From NCBI GenBank assembly GCA_035296965.1, contig DATGZX010000361.1, forward strand, positions 1 to 64,000: a stretch of DNA of 64,000 nucleotides, read 5' to 3'. Below, in pieces: positions 16,595 to 25,464 of this stretch (position 1 is its first letter; every line of letters starts with the position of its first letter). The notes below the pieces were generated by a model. It was not told the DNA's origin. It saw nothing but the letters and a program-made list of their open reading frames with translations, and ran no database searches. The translations under genes were made by a program, and so were the position numbers. This stretch comes from DATGZX01 sp035296965. GTDB taxonomy: Bacteria > Planctomycetota > Planctomycetia > Gemmatales > Gemmataceae.

Positions 16595-18553
16595 ATGTCT
16601 GTCGGCTCGAAGCCTGGGCCGATCCTGGTTATCGACCCAGATGCGGTGCTCGGTCAAGTCCTGAGCAAGGTCTTGGCCCGCGACGGCCTGAGAGTCGTCC
16701 ATGCCGTAAACGCCATCGAGGCTCTGGAACTCGCCGAACAGTGCCGCCCTCGAGTTGCCGTGCTTGACTGCTGCTTCCGCGACGGCAAGGGCCTGGAATT
16801 GGCTGAGCAGCTGCATACGCGCGATCCCCGCCTGCGGATGATTCTGATCAGTCCCTCTCCTCTTGAATCAGAATCGCTGGCCCGGGCAAGCAGGCATGGG
16901 CGCATCTTCACCAGGGTGCCGGATCTCCGGGAGTTGCGCATGGCGGTAGATGCAGCACTCGATGAAGAACGAACTTTCAAAGCTTCGGGCAATCCTGAGT
17001 CCTATTTTTCCCTCAGCCGGGCACACTCCGTTCGATTGATCGAGGAGCTTCTCATGTCTATCTTCCTGAAGAAGTTTTTCAGGATAGCCTGCATCGTCGT
17101 CGTGCTCGCTGTCGTGCTCGTCGGAGTCGCGACGGCGGCCGGCTTCCTGCATTTTTCTTGGCCGGGACAGGCAGAGGCGAGCACTCTTCCGCCGGCCAAA
17201 CCAGGGACCTTGAGGATTGCCTTGGTCGAGGGCCGGCCCCATACTCTCATGGTGCCCGAAGATGTGCGCACGGCTCTGGGCATTCGCAAGGGAAACACGG
17301 ACCTTATCGCTGCAGCCAAGAAACCGACGCAGACCCGCCCGCTGGTGATGCCTGGCTCAACTGCACTCGACCCCACGCGGCTCATGCGCATCCGCGCGCG
17401 CTTTGCTCCTTCCCCTTCATCCGCAGAGGTTGTGGAAATCGCCAAAGTGCCCGAGGACCCAACCCATTCCGGAAGACCCGAAACCGTCTATCGGGAAATT
17501 CGCTCGGGCGACCGGGTTAGAAAGGGCGATTTGCTGGCCGTTTTCAACAGCGTCGATGTGGGCAACAAGAAAAACGATTTGCTCGATGCCATCTACCAAC
17601 TCAGGTTAGACGAAGAGATCCTGAAAAACGCAGAAGCCAAAGCTGCGGCAGTACCGCCGGTTTTCCTTTGGACGGCGCGCCGCAATGTGCAGGGCGACGT
17701 CAATACCGTTAACCGGGCCGTCAGCACACTCAGGACCTGGGGCATTCCGGAGGAGGACATTCAAGCCGTGCGCGACGAGGCGGAAAACGTCAAGAAGCGC
17801 GAGGGCAAACGCGACCAATCGAAAGAGGCCCAGTGGGCACGCGTGGAAATCCGGGCTCCGGGTGACGGGGTCGTCATCGAGCGTAACGTATCTTTGCACG
17901 AGATCGTGGTCGACAATACCACGAACCTGTTCCAGATTGCCAAGGTCGATCGACTTTCGGTCTTCGCAAACATTCCAGAAGAAGATCTCCCGACGCTCCA
18001 GGCGTTGCCTACGGCAGAGCGTCGCTGGACGGTGCGGACGGTCGGCTCGCCCCCCCTGAAGGGGTTCATCGACGACATCAGCTATATCATCGATCCGAGC
18101 CAGCACACTGCCGTGGTCAAGGGCCACATCGACAGTCCGGATGAAGTGCTGCGCGCCGGGCAGTTCATCTCGGCGACGGTCGAGCTGCCGCCGCCCGCCG
18201 ACGTGGTCGAGGTACCCATCGACGCAGTCGTCGACGACGGTCAACAGTGCGTCGTTTTCGTGGAAACCGACGCGGAGAAGCATTACTACACGATGCGACG
18301 GGTTCAGCTTACGAATCGCTTCGACAAGGTGGCCTTCGTCCGCAGCAAGCCAATCGGCAAGGAAGAGCAGCTAACGCCGGAGGATGAAGAGCTGGGAATG
18401 CAGCCTAAGGAACCGCTGCGTCTGGGGGAGCGGATCTTGCAATCCGGTGTGGGTGAACTCAAGGCAGCCTTGCTCGATAGAGAGTCCGAGCAAGTCAAGG
18501 CACGGCCAGAAGTCAAACAAGCAGTGAATTCACCGGCTCAGCCTGCGTCCTGA
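16595..18553 (+). CDS. degenerate receiver domain fused to HlyD/RND periplasmic adaptor
   Basis: 652 residues. Residues 8-123 read as a response-regulator receiver: acidic pair at Asp14/Asp16, candidate phosphoacceptor Asp58 (VAVLDCC), Ser86, but Arg107 (FTRVPD) where the conserved Lys is expected. A transmembrane helix spans about 164-186 (IACIVVVLAVVLVGVATAAG). The rest is a membrane-fusion protein: a lipoyl-like half ending SGDRVRKGDLLAVFNSVD, a helical hairpin, the second half VEIRAPGDGVVIERNVSLHE, then beta-barrel and membrane-proximal domains. A second start, ATG 17054 (Met154) with GAGGAG six bases upstream, would give a normal stand-alone adaptor. It pairs logically with the TolC-like gene; no pump gene is nearby. 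GGAGG precedes the first ATG at a long spacing (13). Confidence 0.85.
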   Translation: MSVGSKPGPILVIDPDAVLGQVLSKVLARDGLRVVHAVNAIEALELAEQCRPRVAVLDCCFRDGKGLELAEQLHTRDPRLRMILISPSPLESESLARASRHGRIFTRVPDLRELRMAVDAALDEERTFKASGNPESYFSLSRAHSVRLIEELLMSIFLKKFFRIACIVVVLAVVLVGVATAAGFLHFSWPGQAEASTLPPAKPGTLRIALVEGRPHTLMVPEDVRTALGIRKGNTDLIAAAKKPTQTRPLVMPGSTALDPTRLMRIRARFAPSPSSAEVVEIAKVPEDPTHSGRPETVYREIRSGDRVRKGDLLAVFNSVDVGNKKNDLLDAIYQLRLDEEILKNAEAKAAAVPPVFLWTARRNVQGDVNTVNRAVSTLRTWGIPEEDIQAVRDEAENVKKREGKRDQSKEAQWARVEIRAPGDGVVIERNVSLHEIVVDNTTNLFQIAKVDRLSVFANIPEEDLPTLQALPTAERRWTVRTVGSPPLKGFIDDISYIIDPSQHTAVVKGHIDSPDEVLRAGQFISATVELPPPADVVEVPIDAVVDDGQQCVVFVETDAEKHYYTMRRVQLTNRFDKVAFVRSKPIGKEEQLTPEDEELGMQPKEPLRLGERILQSGVGELKAALLDRESEQVKARPEVKQAVNSPAQPAS

Positions 18554-18804
18554 CGCTGTGTCATGTCTGAATTGACGAGTTCGTAGCTCCGGCTTCGACC
18601 GGCATGGCCGCCTAACCCCAAAGGATCTGATTGTCCTCAAGCTTCAGGCAAACCGACCCAGCCGGCCGGCCTCCCCAGGCAGATCCGCCATTCGAACAAG
18701 TCCTTGCATCTCAAGAAACCGACAGTACCCTTATCATTCTCAGCTGATGGGGCATCACTTGTGCTTAGCACCCAGATTGGCCGACCAAGGGCATGGGAGG
18801 AACA

Positions 18805-19872
18805 ATGAATTCGAGAGCGTTCGTTGGCGTCTGCGGTCTCATTCTCTGCATCGCTGCACTGGCTGAGGTCAGCGCATGGGCACAGCCGCCGACAGGGGCG
18901 GCGCCGGCCGACACCGACCGCCAACGCCTGCACGATCTGCAAGAATCACTTCGCTTTGCAGAGGATTCACTGGCTCGACGTGTGGACGAGCAGATGCTGA
19001 TCCACCGCCTGGAAGACGTGGCTGAGGTTGATAAGGTGCGCTACACGGGACCGCCGCCGCGCGTGATCAAGAACCCCACCGGGCAGGGCGCCGGTAATGC
19101 GCTGATCCTGAGTGCGTTCACCTTCCTGCCTAGAAAGCGCAGCGAGGGAACGAAGCTGCCGCTGATCGTTCTTGTTCATGGCGGTGTTCACGGCCGGCTG
19201 GACAGCACCTATGTCCACACGATTCGGGAATTACTGGCACAGGGATACGCAGTCCTGGCGCCGGAGTACCGCGGCAGCAGCGGTCAAGGCCGGGACTTCT
19301 GGCAGCTCATCGACTACGGGGGCCTGGAAACCGAGGACGTATTCGCCGGCAAGCAATGGATGCTGGAGAACCACGACAACATCGATCCTCAGCGCGTCGG
19401 CATCATTGGCTGGAGTCACGGCGGCATGATCACGTTGATGAATCTGTTTGCGCATCCGCACGACTACAAGGCGGGATATGCAGGCGTGCCGGTCTCCGAC
19501 CTGGTGGCGCGCATGGGCTATAAAGGGCAGGACTATCGTGATCTTTACTCGGCTCCTTACCACATCGGCAAGACGGCTGAAGATAACGTAAACGAATACC
19601 GTCGCCGTTCTCCCGCGTGGAACGCGGAAAAACTGCAAACTCCACTCCTGATCCACACGACCACGAATGACGAGGACGTCAACGTGCTGGAGGTGGAGCA
19701 CTTGATCCAAGCGCTCAAGGCCGCGGACAAGAAATTCGAACATAAGATTTATAAGGACGCGCCGGGTGGCCATGAATTCAATCGAATCGACACCAAACTG
19801 GCGAAAGAATCGCGCGCGGAGATGCACCGGTTTCTGGCGAAATACCTGGCGCCGCCGAATCCGGTGAGGTAA
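18805..19872 (+). CDS. secreted alpha/beta hydrolase, S9 prolyl-oligopeptidase-like
   Basis: 355 residues. Signal peptide (MNSRAFVGVCGLILCIAALA... cleaved near AWAQ), short helical linker, then an alpha/beta hydrolase core: LIVLVHGGVHGR oxyanion region, nucleophile elbow GIIGWSHGGMIT (Ser in the GxSxG), Asp in TTNDEDVNV and His in GGHEFNRID. These suit a secreted or periplasmic peptidase/esterase of the S9 family without its beta-propeller. ATG 18805 is preferred because GGGAGGA lies just upstream. The substrate is unknown. Confidence 0.85.
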   Translation: MNSRAFVGVCGLILCIAALAEVSAWAQPPTGAAPADTDRQRLHDLQESLRFAEDSLARRVDEQMLIHRLEDVAEVDKVRYTGPPPRVIKNPTGQGAGNALILSAFTFLPRKRSEGTKLPLIVLVHGGVHGRLDSTYVHTIRELLAQGYAVLAPEYRGSSGQGRDFWQLIDYGGLETEDVFAGKQWMLENHDNIDPQRVGIIGWSHGGMITLMNLFAHPHDYKAGYAGVPVSDLVARMGYKGQDYRDLYSAPYHIGKTAEDNVNEYRRRSPAWNAEKLQTPLLIHTTTNDEDVNVLEVEHLIQALKAADKKFEHKIYKDAPGGHEFNRIDTKLAKESRAEMHRFLAKYLAPPNPVR

Positions 19873-20007
19873 GAAGCAGACCGGCTTTGCAGCAGAACGC
19901 GGATGATTATGCCCGCGCATGGATCCGATCGCCGCGCCCATACGTTGAACCCAGCAAGGCTTTTTCGCTGCTCGCCGAGTGCTCCGGTGCCGTTCTAGAT
20001 CGGAGGC

Positions 20008-20814
20008 TCAACGCGTAACGCGTGCGCGGCGCCGCAACTCCTGCCGGTTGACGCCAAGCGTTTCCAAGATCGGCTGGTAGACTTCGCGGTAGTATGTTTC
20101 TTCGTCGAAGATGTTCAGCGACTTGATGGATGCGACCCGCTGTGAACTCCCGGCCAGGAGGTGCACGGCCGGCATGTAGAAGCCGTTCATCACCCTCCGG
20201 AGCTGCTCCAGCGTTCCGGGCCGGTCGAGTTCCAGAAACAGGGCTACCACGTCCCGGTAGAACGCGTGGTGGGCGCGTTCGTCCACGGCGATAAGCTGAA
20301 GAATGCGCGACAGGGCTCCATCGCCGCGCTCGTTGACCCGCTCGAGGAGCTTGCGATAATGAAGCCAGGTCGCGAGTTCCTGTACCATCCCATAGATGAC
20401 CATGCCCTGCGGACTATCCTGCGGCAGGTTCCATTCGTGTGCAAACACCTGGTCCTCCAGGTCGGCCATCTGCTCCTCGGTGCGCAGGCCGGAATGTAGC
20501 AGCCAATCGCTCAGTGCCAGTGAGTGCTTCGATTCTTCATAGCCCCAATTGGCATGAAACCAAGCCCAGCCGCGGTTGGCCCGGATCATGGGCAGCGCCT
20601 TGGCAATGTAATCGGGCAGATACATCTCCACGGCGCAGAATGTCTCCACAACGTCTGCAATGGCGGGATGCATCGCTCGATTTGCCTGGTCCCAGGGAAT
20701 ATCGTCCTCGAGCGACCAGCGGCGTTTCCGCTCGGCCAGGTTGAAGAAATTCCGGTAGAGCCGGTTAAATGCTTGGCGGACAGCAGGATTCTCGGGCTGC
20801 GTGGGACTGGTCAT
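20008..20814 (-). CDS. acyl-ACP desaturase-like diiron protein
   Basis: 268 residues, all helical, ferritin-like. Two diiron half-sites are visible: Glu63 with EESKH (93-97), and Glu145 (VQELATW) with DERAHH (178-183). This is the soluble acyl-ACP desaturase arrangement (compare EENRH and DEKRHE of plant and mycobacterial enzymes), which introduces a double bond into acyl-ACP using O2 and ferredoxin. The activity is inferred from the motifs; other oxidases of this fold are possible. The start at 20814 is chosen for GGAG nine bases upstream; ATGs at 20829 and 20856 are alternatives. Monocistronic as far as can be seen. Confidence 0.8.
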   Translation of the reverse strand: MTSPTQPENPAVRQAFNRLYRNFFNLAERKRRWSLEDDIPWDQANRAMHPAIADVVETFCAVEMYLPDYIAKALPMIRANRGWAWFHANWGYEESKHSLALSDWLLHSGLRTEEQMADLEDQVFAHEWNLPQDSPQGMVIYGMVQELATWLHYRKLLERVNERGDGALSRILQLIAVDERAHHAFYRDVVALFLELDRPGTLEQLRRVMNGFYMPAVHLLAGSSQRVASIKSLNIFDEETYYREVYQPILETLGVNRQELRRRARVTR

Positions 20815-21067
20815 CTTCTCGCACTCCATTGACTCAAAGTGATCGGTCCCGCGCATTGCTGCTCGGGTTCTTTTAGGACCAAGACGTCGTCTCGCGGGAC
20901 ATTCACACGCTTCCGCTGCCCGTCACCCATCAAGCCGGGGCAGGGCGAAAATGTGCTCAGCAGTGGTCCCACGGCCTAGGCGTGCTTATCTCCCCAGGAC
21001 TCGACAATTCGAACAGGCAAGCCTGCACTGCCAGATACCGCTACTCCTGACACCATCGCCGGGAGCC

Positions 21068-21781
21068 CTAGTTGCGGCTACTGCTCGACAGCATGATTTG
21101 CAGGATGTACCAGAAGAGTAGCGCTATCGAGGCGAAGAGCGTGAGCGATGCCGCCACATACTGGTCGGTGCGATAATAGTGCAGGACGTTGGAGGTTTCA
21201 TAGAGGATGAAACAGCAAGACAGCCCCACCATCGCGAAAGAAAACCACAATCCAATTCCGGTGCCGATGAACATGCTGACGACGAGGACACCGAACGCCA
21301 CGAACGTGCCAAGAGTCAAGAAAGTGCGAAGGTAGGAGAAATCGTTTCCGGTAAAAAAGGTAACCGCGGTCAATCCGCCGAACACGGTCAGCGTCAGAAT
21401 GCCGGCCTTGAAAATGATTTCCGTATCGCCCGTGAGCTTCAATGCAAGGTAGAGCAGCGGCAAGAAGATGACTGCCTCCGCTACGACGTAGGCGGCCAGC
21501 CCAAGATATTGCATACCTCGGGAAGTGTCGGAGCGCGCCCAGCGATTGGCGACGAAGGACACGACCATAAAGGCGCCGAGAACGAGCAGCCAGGACATGC
21601 CAGAGAGCATGCCCATGATCATTTCTTGCGGAACAAGTTTGACGAGGGCCGTTTCCACGAGAATAAACGCCAGGATGGCACCCGCGAGATGCCCATAGGT
21701 CTGGCGGATGAAGGCGGCTCGCGCATCGGAGGCGGCTTCAGCGGCAATTCGTTGCTGTACATAATCCGGGGCGAAACTCAT
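21068..21781 (-). CDS. Bax inhibitor-1/YccA-family membrane protein
   Basis: 237 residues with seven hydrophobic segments, starting after a soluble N-terminus (MSFAPDYVQQRIAAEAASDARAAFIRQTYGHLAGA). Family features: FIRQTYGHLAGAILAFI before helix 1, and the last helices GLSCCFILYETSNVLH and ASLTLFASIALLFWYILQI. Members act as calcium-permeable channels or stress-related membrane proteins; the bacterial role is poorly defined. GGAG precedes the ATG. It stands alone, divergent from the gene at 22019. Confidence 0.85.
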   Translation of the reverse strand: MSFAPDYVQQRIAAEAASDARAAFIRQTYGHLAGAILAFILVETALVKLVPQEMIMGMLSGMSWLLVLGAFMVVSFVANRWARSDTSRGMQYLGLAAYVVAEAVIFLPLLYLALKLTGDTEIIFKAGILTLTVFGGLTAVTFFTGNDFSYLRTFLTLGTFVAFGVLVVSMFIGTGIGLWFSFAMVGLSCCFILYETSNVLHYYRTDQYVAASLTLFASIALLFWYILQIMLSSSSRN

Positions 21782-22018
21782 GGTACACTCCGGCGATTGA
21801 CAAGAGTGTCAGATCTTCTTCGCGACGCTGAAAAGTATTCTAGGGTGGAATCGCCATTACCGCAAGCTAAGGAGAAACGAGCGCGACAACATGGCCCTGG
21901 AGCAGGATGTGAAGAGGGTTTGTAGAATTCCTCGCGCAAACGAAATACTTCCTGCCCTGTTCTAGCCTGCAGGGGGATGCGGCACAACTCCCAAGTGTCT
22001 ACGTCAGTGGAGAGGTCA

Positions 22019-22444
22019 ATGTCTTCAATAAATGAGCGCTGTGTTATCCGTCTGATCGCTATCGTGGCCGTCACGTTTTTGCTGTCGACAAGTTCTGCCA
22101 GAGCACAGCGGCGCTGCGCTGCAGGACAGCAGGGCGGGCAAAGCAGTCTGCAATCGCTCTCCGCCTTGCAGCGGCAGAGCGCCTTGCGTGCGTTGCAATA
22201 CCAATCACTTTCCCAGTCCGGCTCCTCGTCGTACGGGTCGCAGTCCCAGCAAAATGCCCTGCAACAGAGCATCTTCACGGCGCAGCTGAACGGCGCCGCC
22301 ACCAATGGAATCCTGCAAGCGCAACTGAGCCTTTTGCAACAGTACGCGTTGCTCCAGCAGCAACAGGGCGGCCTGCTTACCACCGCCCAGCGTCAATTGC
22401 TGCGTCAACAGCTGAGCGCACTGCAATCCGGGCCCAACCAGTGA
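22019..22444 (+). CDS. small secreted Gln/Ser-rich protein
   Basis: 141 residues. Signal peptide with a hydrophobic core (LIAIVAVTFLLSTSSARAQ, cleavage near ARAQ), then a low-complexity chain dominated by Gln, Ser, Leu and Ala (for example LLQQYALLQQQQGGLLTT). No family was recognised. ATG 22019 has GGAGAGG upstream. The signal peptide and binding site support a real gene; the mature part is probably helical and exported. Confidence 0.65.
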   Translation: MSSINERCVIRLIAIVAVTFLLSTSSARAQRRCAAGQQGGQSSLQSLSALQRQSALRALQYQSLSQSGSSSYGSQSQQNALQQSIFTAQLNGAATNGILQAQLSLLQQYALLQQQQGGLLTTAQRQLLRQQLSALQSGPNQ

Positions 22445-22678
22445 GGAGTGCCATTGCCCGAGGAGATTTGCAATCACGCTCTCGCCCCTCCAGTTTTTCC
22501 GTGGGCACGATGGAATCCATGTACGGATGCGGCCCGCGCGAAGACCTGCAATAATAGTTGAGCCGGTTCCAGCCTGGTTCGCAAGGCAGAGTGCCACGCT
22601 TTGCCGCTGACCAGCCGGAGCGCAAGCGCCGGAACAGGTCAGCCGGCACCGTTTGGATTCGCCGGCGTGAAGGAAGCT

Positions 22679-24766
22679 ATGTCGCTCGATATGGGTTGTT
22701 CCACTCCCCAGTCATTTGAGAGCAAACGGCCGAGCCTGTCTGGCATGCGTGTACCCCTCCTCAAGCATGGAGTTTTAGCTGCGCCCTTCGCGCTGCTGCT
22801 CGTCTTCGGTTTGAGTCGCGTTTCGTTCGCGAAGGCCGGCGCGAAGGAGCAAATCCAACAGGCAATCGAAAACGGTGTTCGTCACCTGAAGGGTTCTCAA
22901 GCCGCGGACGGCAGCTGGCAGACTCACCCTGTCGGCGCCACGGCCCTGGCCGCACTGGCCCTTCTTGAATCTGAAGTGCCCTCGACAGACCCCGCTATTC
23001 AGAGGGCAGCAGATTATCTGCGCAAATCCTGGGTCGACGTTAACGACGAGCACACGACATATGCCATTTCGCTAACGATTCTGCTTCTCGACCGGCTTGG
23101 CGAGGCCGGCGACGTCCCCATCATTCAAGCGTTGGCGGTACGCCTTTTGTCCGGCCAAATTGCGACGGGAGAATGGAGCTACCACTGCCCGGAGATCCCC
23201 GAGGAAAGCCTGCGTCGGCTCAAGAGCCTGGTCGAGCAACATCGCGAATTAAAGGCCACCAGCAGCCTCCCCAGGCCAGCCATACGTAGCTCGGGCGCGA
23301 AGCGAGCATTGCCGAAGGAGATTCAGCAGTTGCTCGCGCGGCTAGAGCAGAATCAAGGGGCAGCACAGGGCCGGGCGCAGATCAACATGATCGGCGGTGG
23401 AGATAATTCGAACACGCAATTCGCCATTCTCGGCCTCTGGGCAGCGCGCCGACATGGGATGCCTGTGGAAAAAGCGTTGGCGCGAACGGCCAATCGCTTT
23501 CGCACCACGCAGCATGCAGACGGCGGCTGGGGTTACATGGCCACCCTGGGAAACCTTCCCGGCCTTGGCGATAGCACGCCTTCGATGACCTGTGCCGGAC
23601 TACTGGGTCTCGCCCTGGGCTACGGCAGCGCCCGCGAAGTAGTGCTGCGCGCCGGCCCCCGGCCTGCGCCAGCCGTGGGCGGCACGAAGAAGGCGTTACC
23701 CACCGAGCCTGGGAAGGATCCTGCGATTCGCGCCGGCTTCGCCGCGCTTGGTACGGCCGTCGGACAGCCTCTGGGCAATGCCGGGCAGGGCTTCCTGGCG
23801 GGTGGCCTGAGCGACCCGTACTACCTCCTCTGGTCGGTGGAACGTGTCGCGGTCTCGTTTAGCTTGCCCACCCTTGGCGGCAAGGATTGGTACACCTGGG
23901 GAGCAGCATATCTTCTTGGCGCACAGCAGGCGGATGGCAGTTGGATGGGCAAGTTTGGTGCTGACGTGGATACCAGCTTCGCCTTACTATTTCTGCGCCG
24001 CGCCAACCTCAATCCCGATTTGACCGCGCATTTGAAGGGTGAACGATCCGTTGAGGTTGCGCTCAAGGCCAGTGGCGTCGCCAAAAAAGGAGCCGCCAAG
24101 GAAGGAAATCTAGCACTCGGCGAAATCAAGGGCGACAAGGAGAAGGGGAGCCGAGAGAGATTTGCCGCCGAGAGGGAGGCCAGCAACGGCAACACCCGGA
24201 CCGACAATCGTGCAGGCGAGAACATGGACGATGGTGAAAGCAGGGTTGCCAACCCCACTCCCCTACCTTTGAAGACTGCCGCCAAGAATACCGAGGCAGA
24301 CGCCGCGCGCCTTGGCGCAGAATTACTCCGCGCGTCGGGCAAGGCCCTGGATGCCGCGTTGGACCAACTGAGAGAAAGAAAAGGGGCGGCCTACACAGAC
24401 GCTCTCGCACAGACCATCGTGGGCTTGAACGGCTCCGCGAAGAATAAGGCTCGAGATGCTCTGACGCAGCGGCTGGCGAGGATGACGCCGGCGACGCTCC
24501 GAGCCAAGCTGCAAGACGAAATGCCGGAAATTCGCCGTGCCGCCGCCTTGGCGTGTGCGGTCCGCGCGGACAAGCAGCTAGTCCCCGATCTCATCCCTCT
24601 GCTCGAGGATTCCCTACCGACAGTTGCGCGGGCTGCGCATGTTTCCCTTAAAGAGTTGACCGGCCAGGATCTGGGTCCTGCCGCGGACGCCACGCCGGCC
24701 GCACGCGACCGGGCCGTGGCCGCCTGGAAAGACTGGTGGAGCAAGCAGAGCCGCAAGCAAGATTGA
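22679..24766 (+). CDS. secreted prenyltransferase/squalene-oxidase-repeat protein with C-terminal HEAT-like repeat
   Basis: 695 residues. The hydrophobic signal lies at about 29-52 (GVLAAPFALLLVFGLSRVSFA). The alpha/alpha-barrel repeats carry QW-type motifs: QAADGSWQTHPVGATALAAL, QHADGGWGYMATLG and QQADGSWMGKFG...TSFALLFLRR. A Lys/Glu-rich linker (about 470-545) leads to a HEAT-like end, ...EIRRAAALACAVRADKQLVPDLIPLLED, closing with DRAVAAWKDWWSKQ. Terpene cyclases share the fold, but export and the lack of a clear DxDD acid motif argue against cyclase activity; a binding or scaffold role is more likely. The start is uncertain: ATG 22679 has GAAGGA close upstream, ATG 22745 would leave a tighter signal peptide. 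Confidence 0.78.
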   Translation: MSLDMGCSTPQSFESKRPSLSGMRVPLLKHGVLAAPFALLLVFGLSRVSFAKAGAKEQIQQAIENGVRHLKGSQAADGSWQTHPVGATALAALALLESEVPSTDPAIQRAADYLRKSWVDVNDEHTTYAISLTILLLDRLGEAGDVPIIQALAVRLLSGQIATGEWSYHCPEIPEESLRRLKSLVEQHRELKATSSLPRPAIRSSGAKRALPKEIQQLLARLEQNQGAAQGRAQINMIGGGDNSNTQFAILGLWAARRHGMPVEKALARTANRFRTTQHADGGWGYMATLGNLPGLGDSTPSMTCAGLLGLALGYGSAREVVLRAGPRPAPAVGGTKKALPTEPGKDPAIRAGFAALGTAVGQPLGNAGQGFLAGGLSDPYYLLWSVERVAVSFSLPTLGGKDWYTWGAAYLLGAQQADGSWMGKFGADVDTSFALLFLRRANLNPDLTAHLKGERSVEVALKASGVAKKGAAKEGNLALGEIKGDKEKGSRERFAAEREASNGNTRTDNRAGENMDDGESRVANPTPLPLKTAAKNTEADAARLGAELLRASGKALDAALDQLRERKGAAYTDALAQTIVGLNGSAKNKARDALTQRLARMTPATLRAKLQDEMPEIRRAAALACAVRADKQLVPDLIPLLEDSLPTVARAAHVSLKELTGQDLGPAADATPAARDRAVAAWKDWWSKQSRKQD

Positions 24767-25464
24767 TCCATTGCGACGGAAGCCCTCCCAAAGCGAATGT
24801 CATGTTTTGTCATGTAAAAGGGGGGTAGCCAGACAATCAGTCTGACTTTGCATTGCTCTTCACAAAGTATTATACTTCAATGATTTACGTCTCGGACAAG
24901 ACTTTGGACGAATGGCAGTTCCACCTGCCGAATGTCATGTGTACTGAAGTACACACTTCCAAGAATTTTGAGTACGTGCCTTTACCCCAAAATCAAGACT
25001 TGCGGGCGCATTAGGCCTCTTGAATCTGAAAGCAACAAATTGCAACCTGACGGCTCCAGCAGGTCGCCGAGAAGCTTTTCCAGTTGCATCGCATCTCCCG
25101 AACTCCAGAACCAACTTTGAGTCCTGGCGCTACCGCGCTCCGCCTTGGCCCCGCGCGTACCGTGGATGCGCGGAGCTTTAGCGCTACGCTCAGCAGCTGA
25201 CCAAATGTTCAAGTAGCCAGGTTGCGATATGTAGGTAGAAAGAGGCCTGTAGGAAAATTAGATAACTTGTAACGCTCGGCATTTCACGGAACTCGAACCC
25301 TCGCACACGGACGTTGCATAAGACGACCGGCGTCTCTTTCACGGGCAGCCTCGGTGGATGCGTGAAAGAATCCCGGCTGATGTTTTTGCCAGCCGAGCGA
25401 CGGGCCCCAGGGCAACTCTACTCTTGCCAGGGGGATCCAGGTCCTCTTACCAGAAGGAGTAAAC
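24767..25464. other. 698-base intergenic region
   Basis: No gene is convincing here. The left part is visibly richer in A/T than the neighbouring genes and contains a short hairpin, GTGTAC-TGAA-GTACAC, near 24939-24954, and two copies of GAATGTCATGT about 140 bases apart. A 46-codon frame at 24880 lacks a ribosome binding site. The right end carries the strong site AGAAGGAG of the YTV gene. Confidence 0.5.

Noticed and set aside
24880..25020. 46-codon frame starting MIYVSDKTLDEW
   Set aside because: Sequence looks protein-like, but no ribosome binding site precedes it and no second support was found; left as uncertain intergenic sequence.
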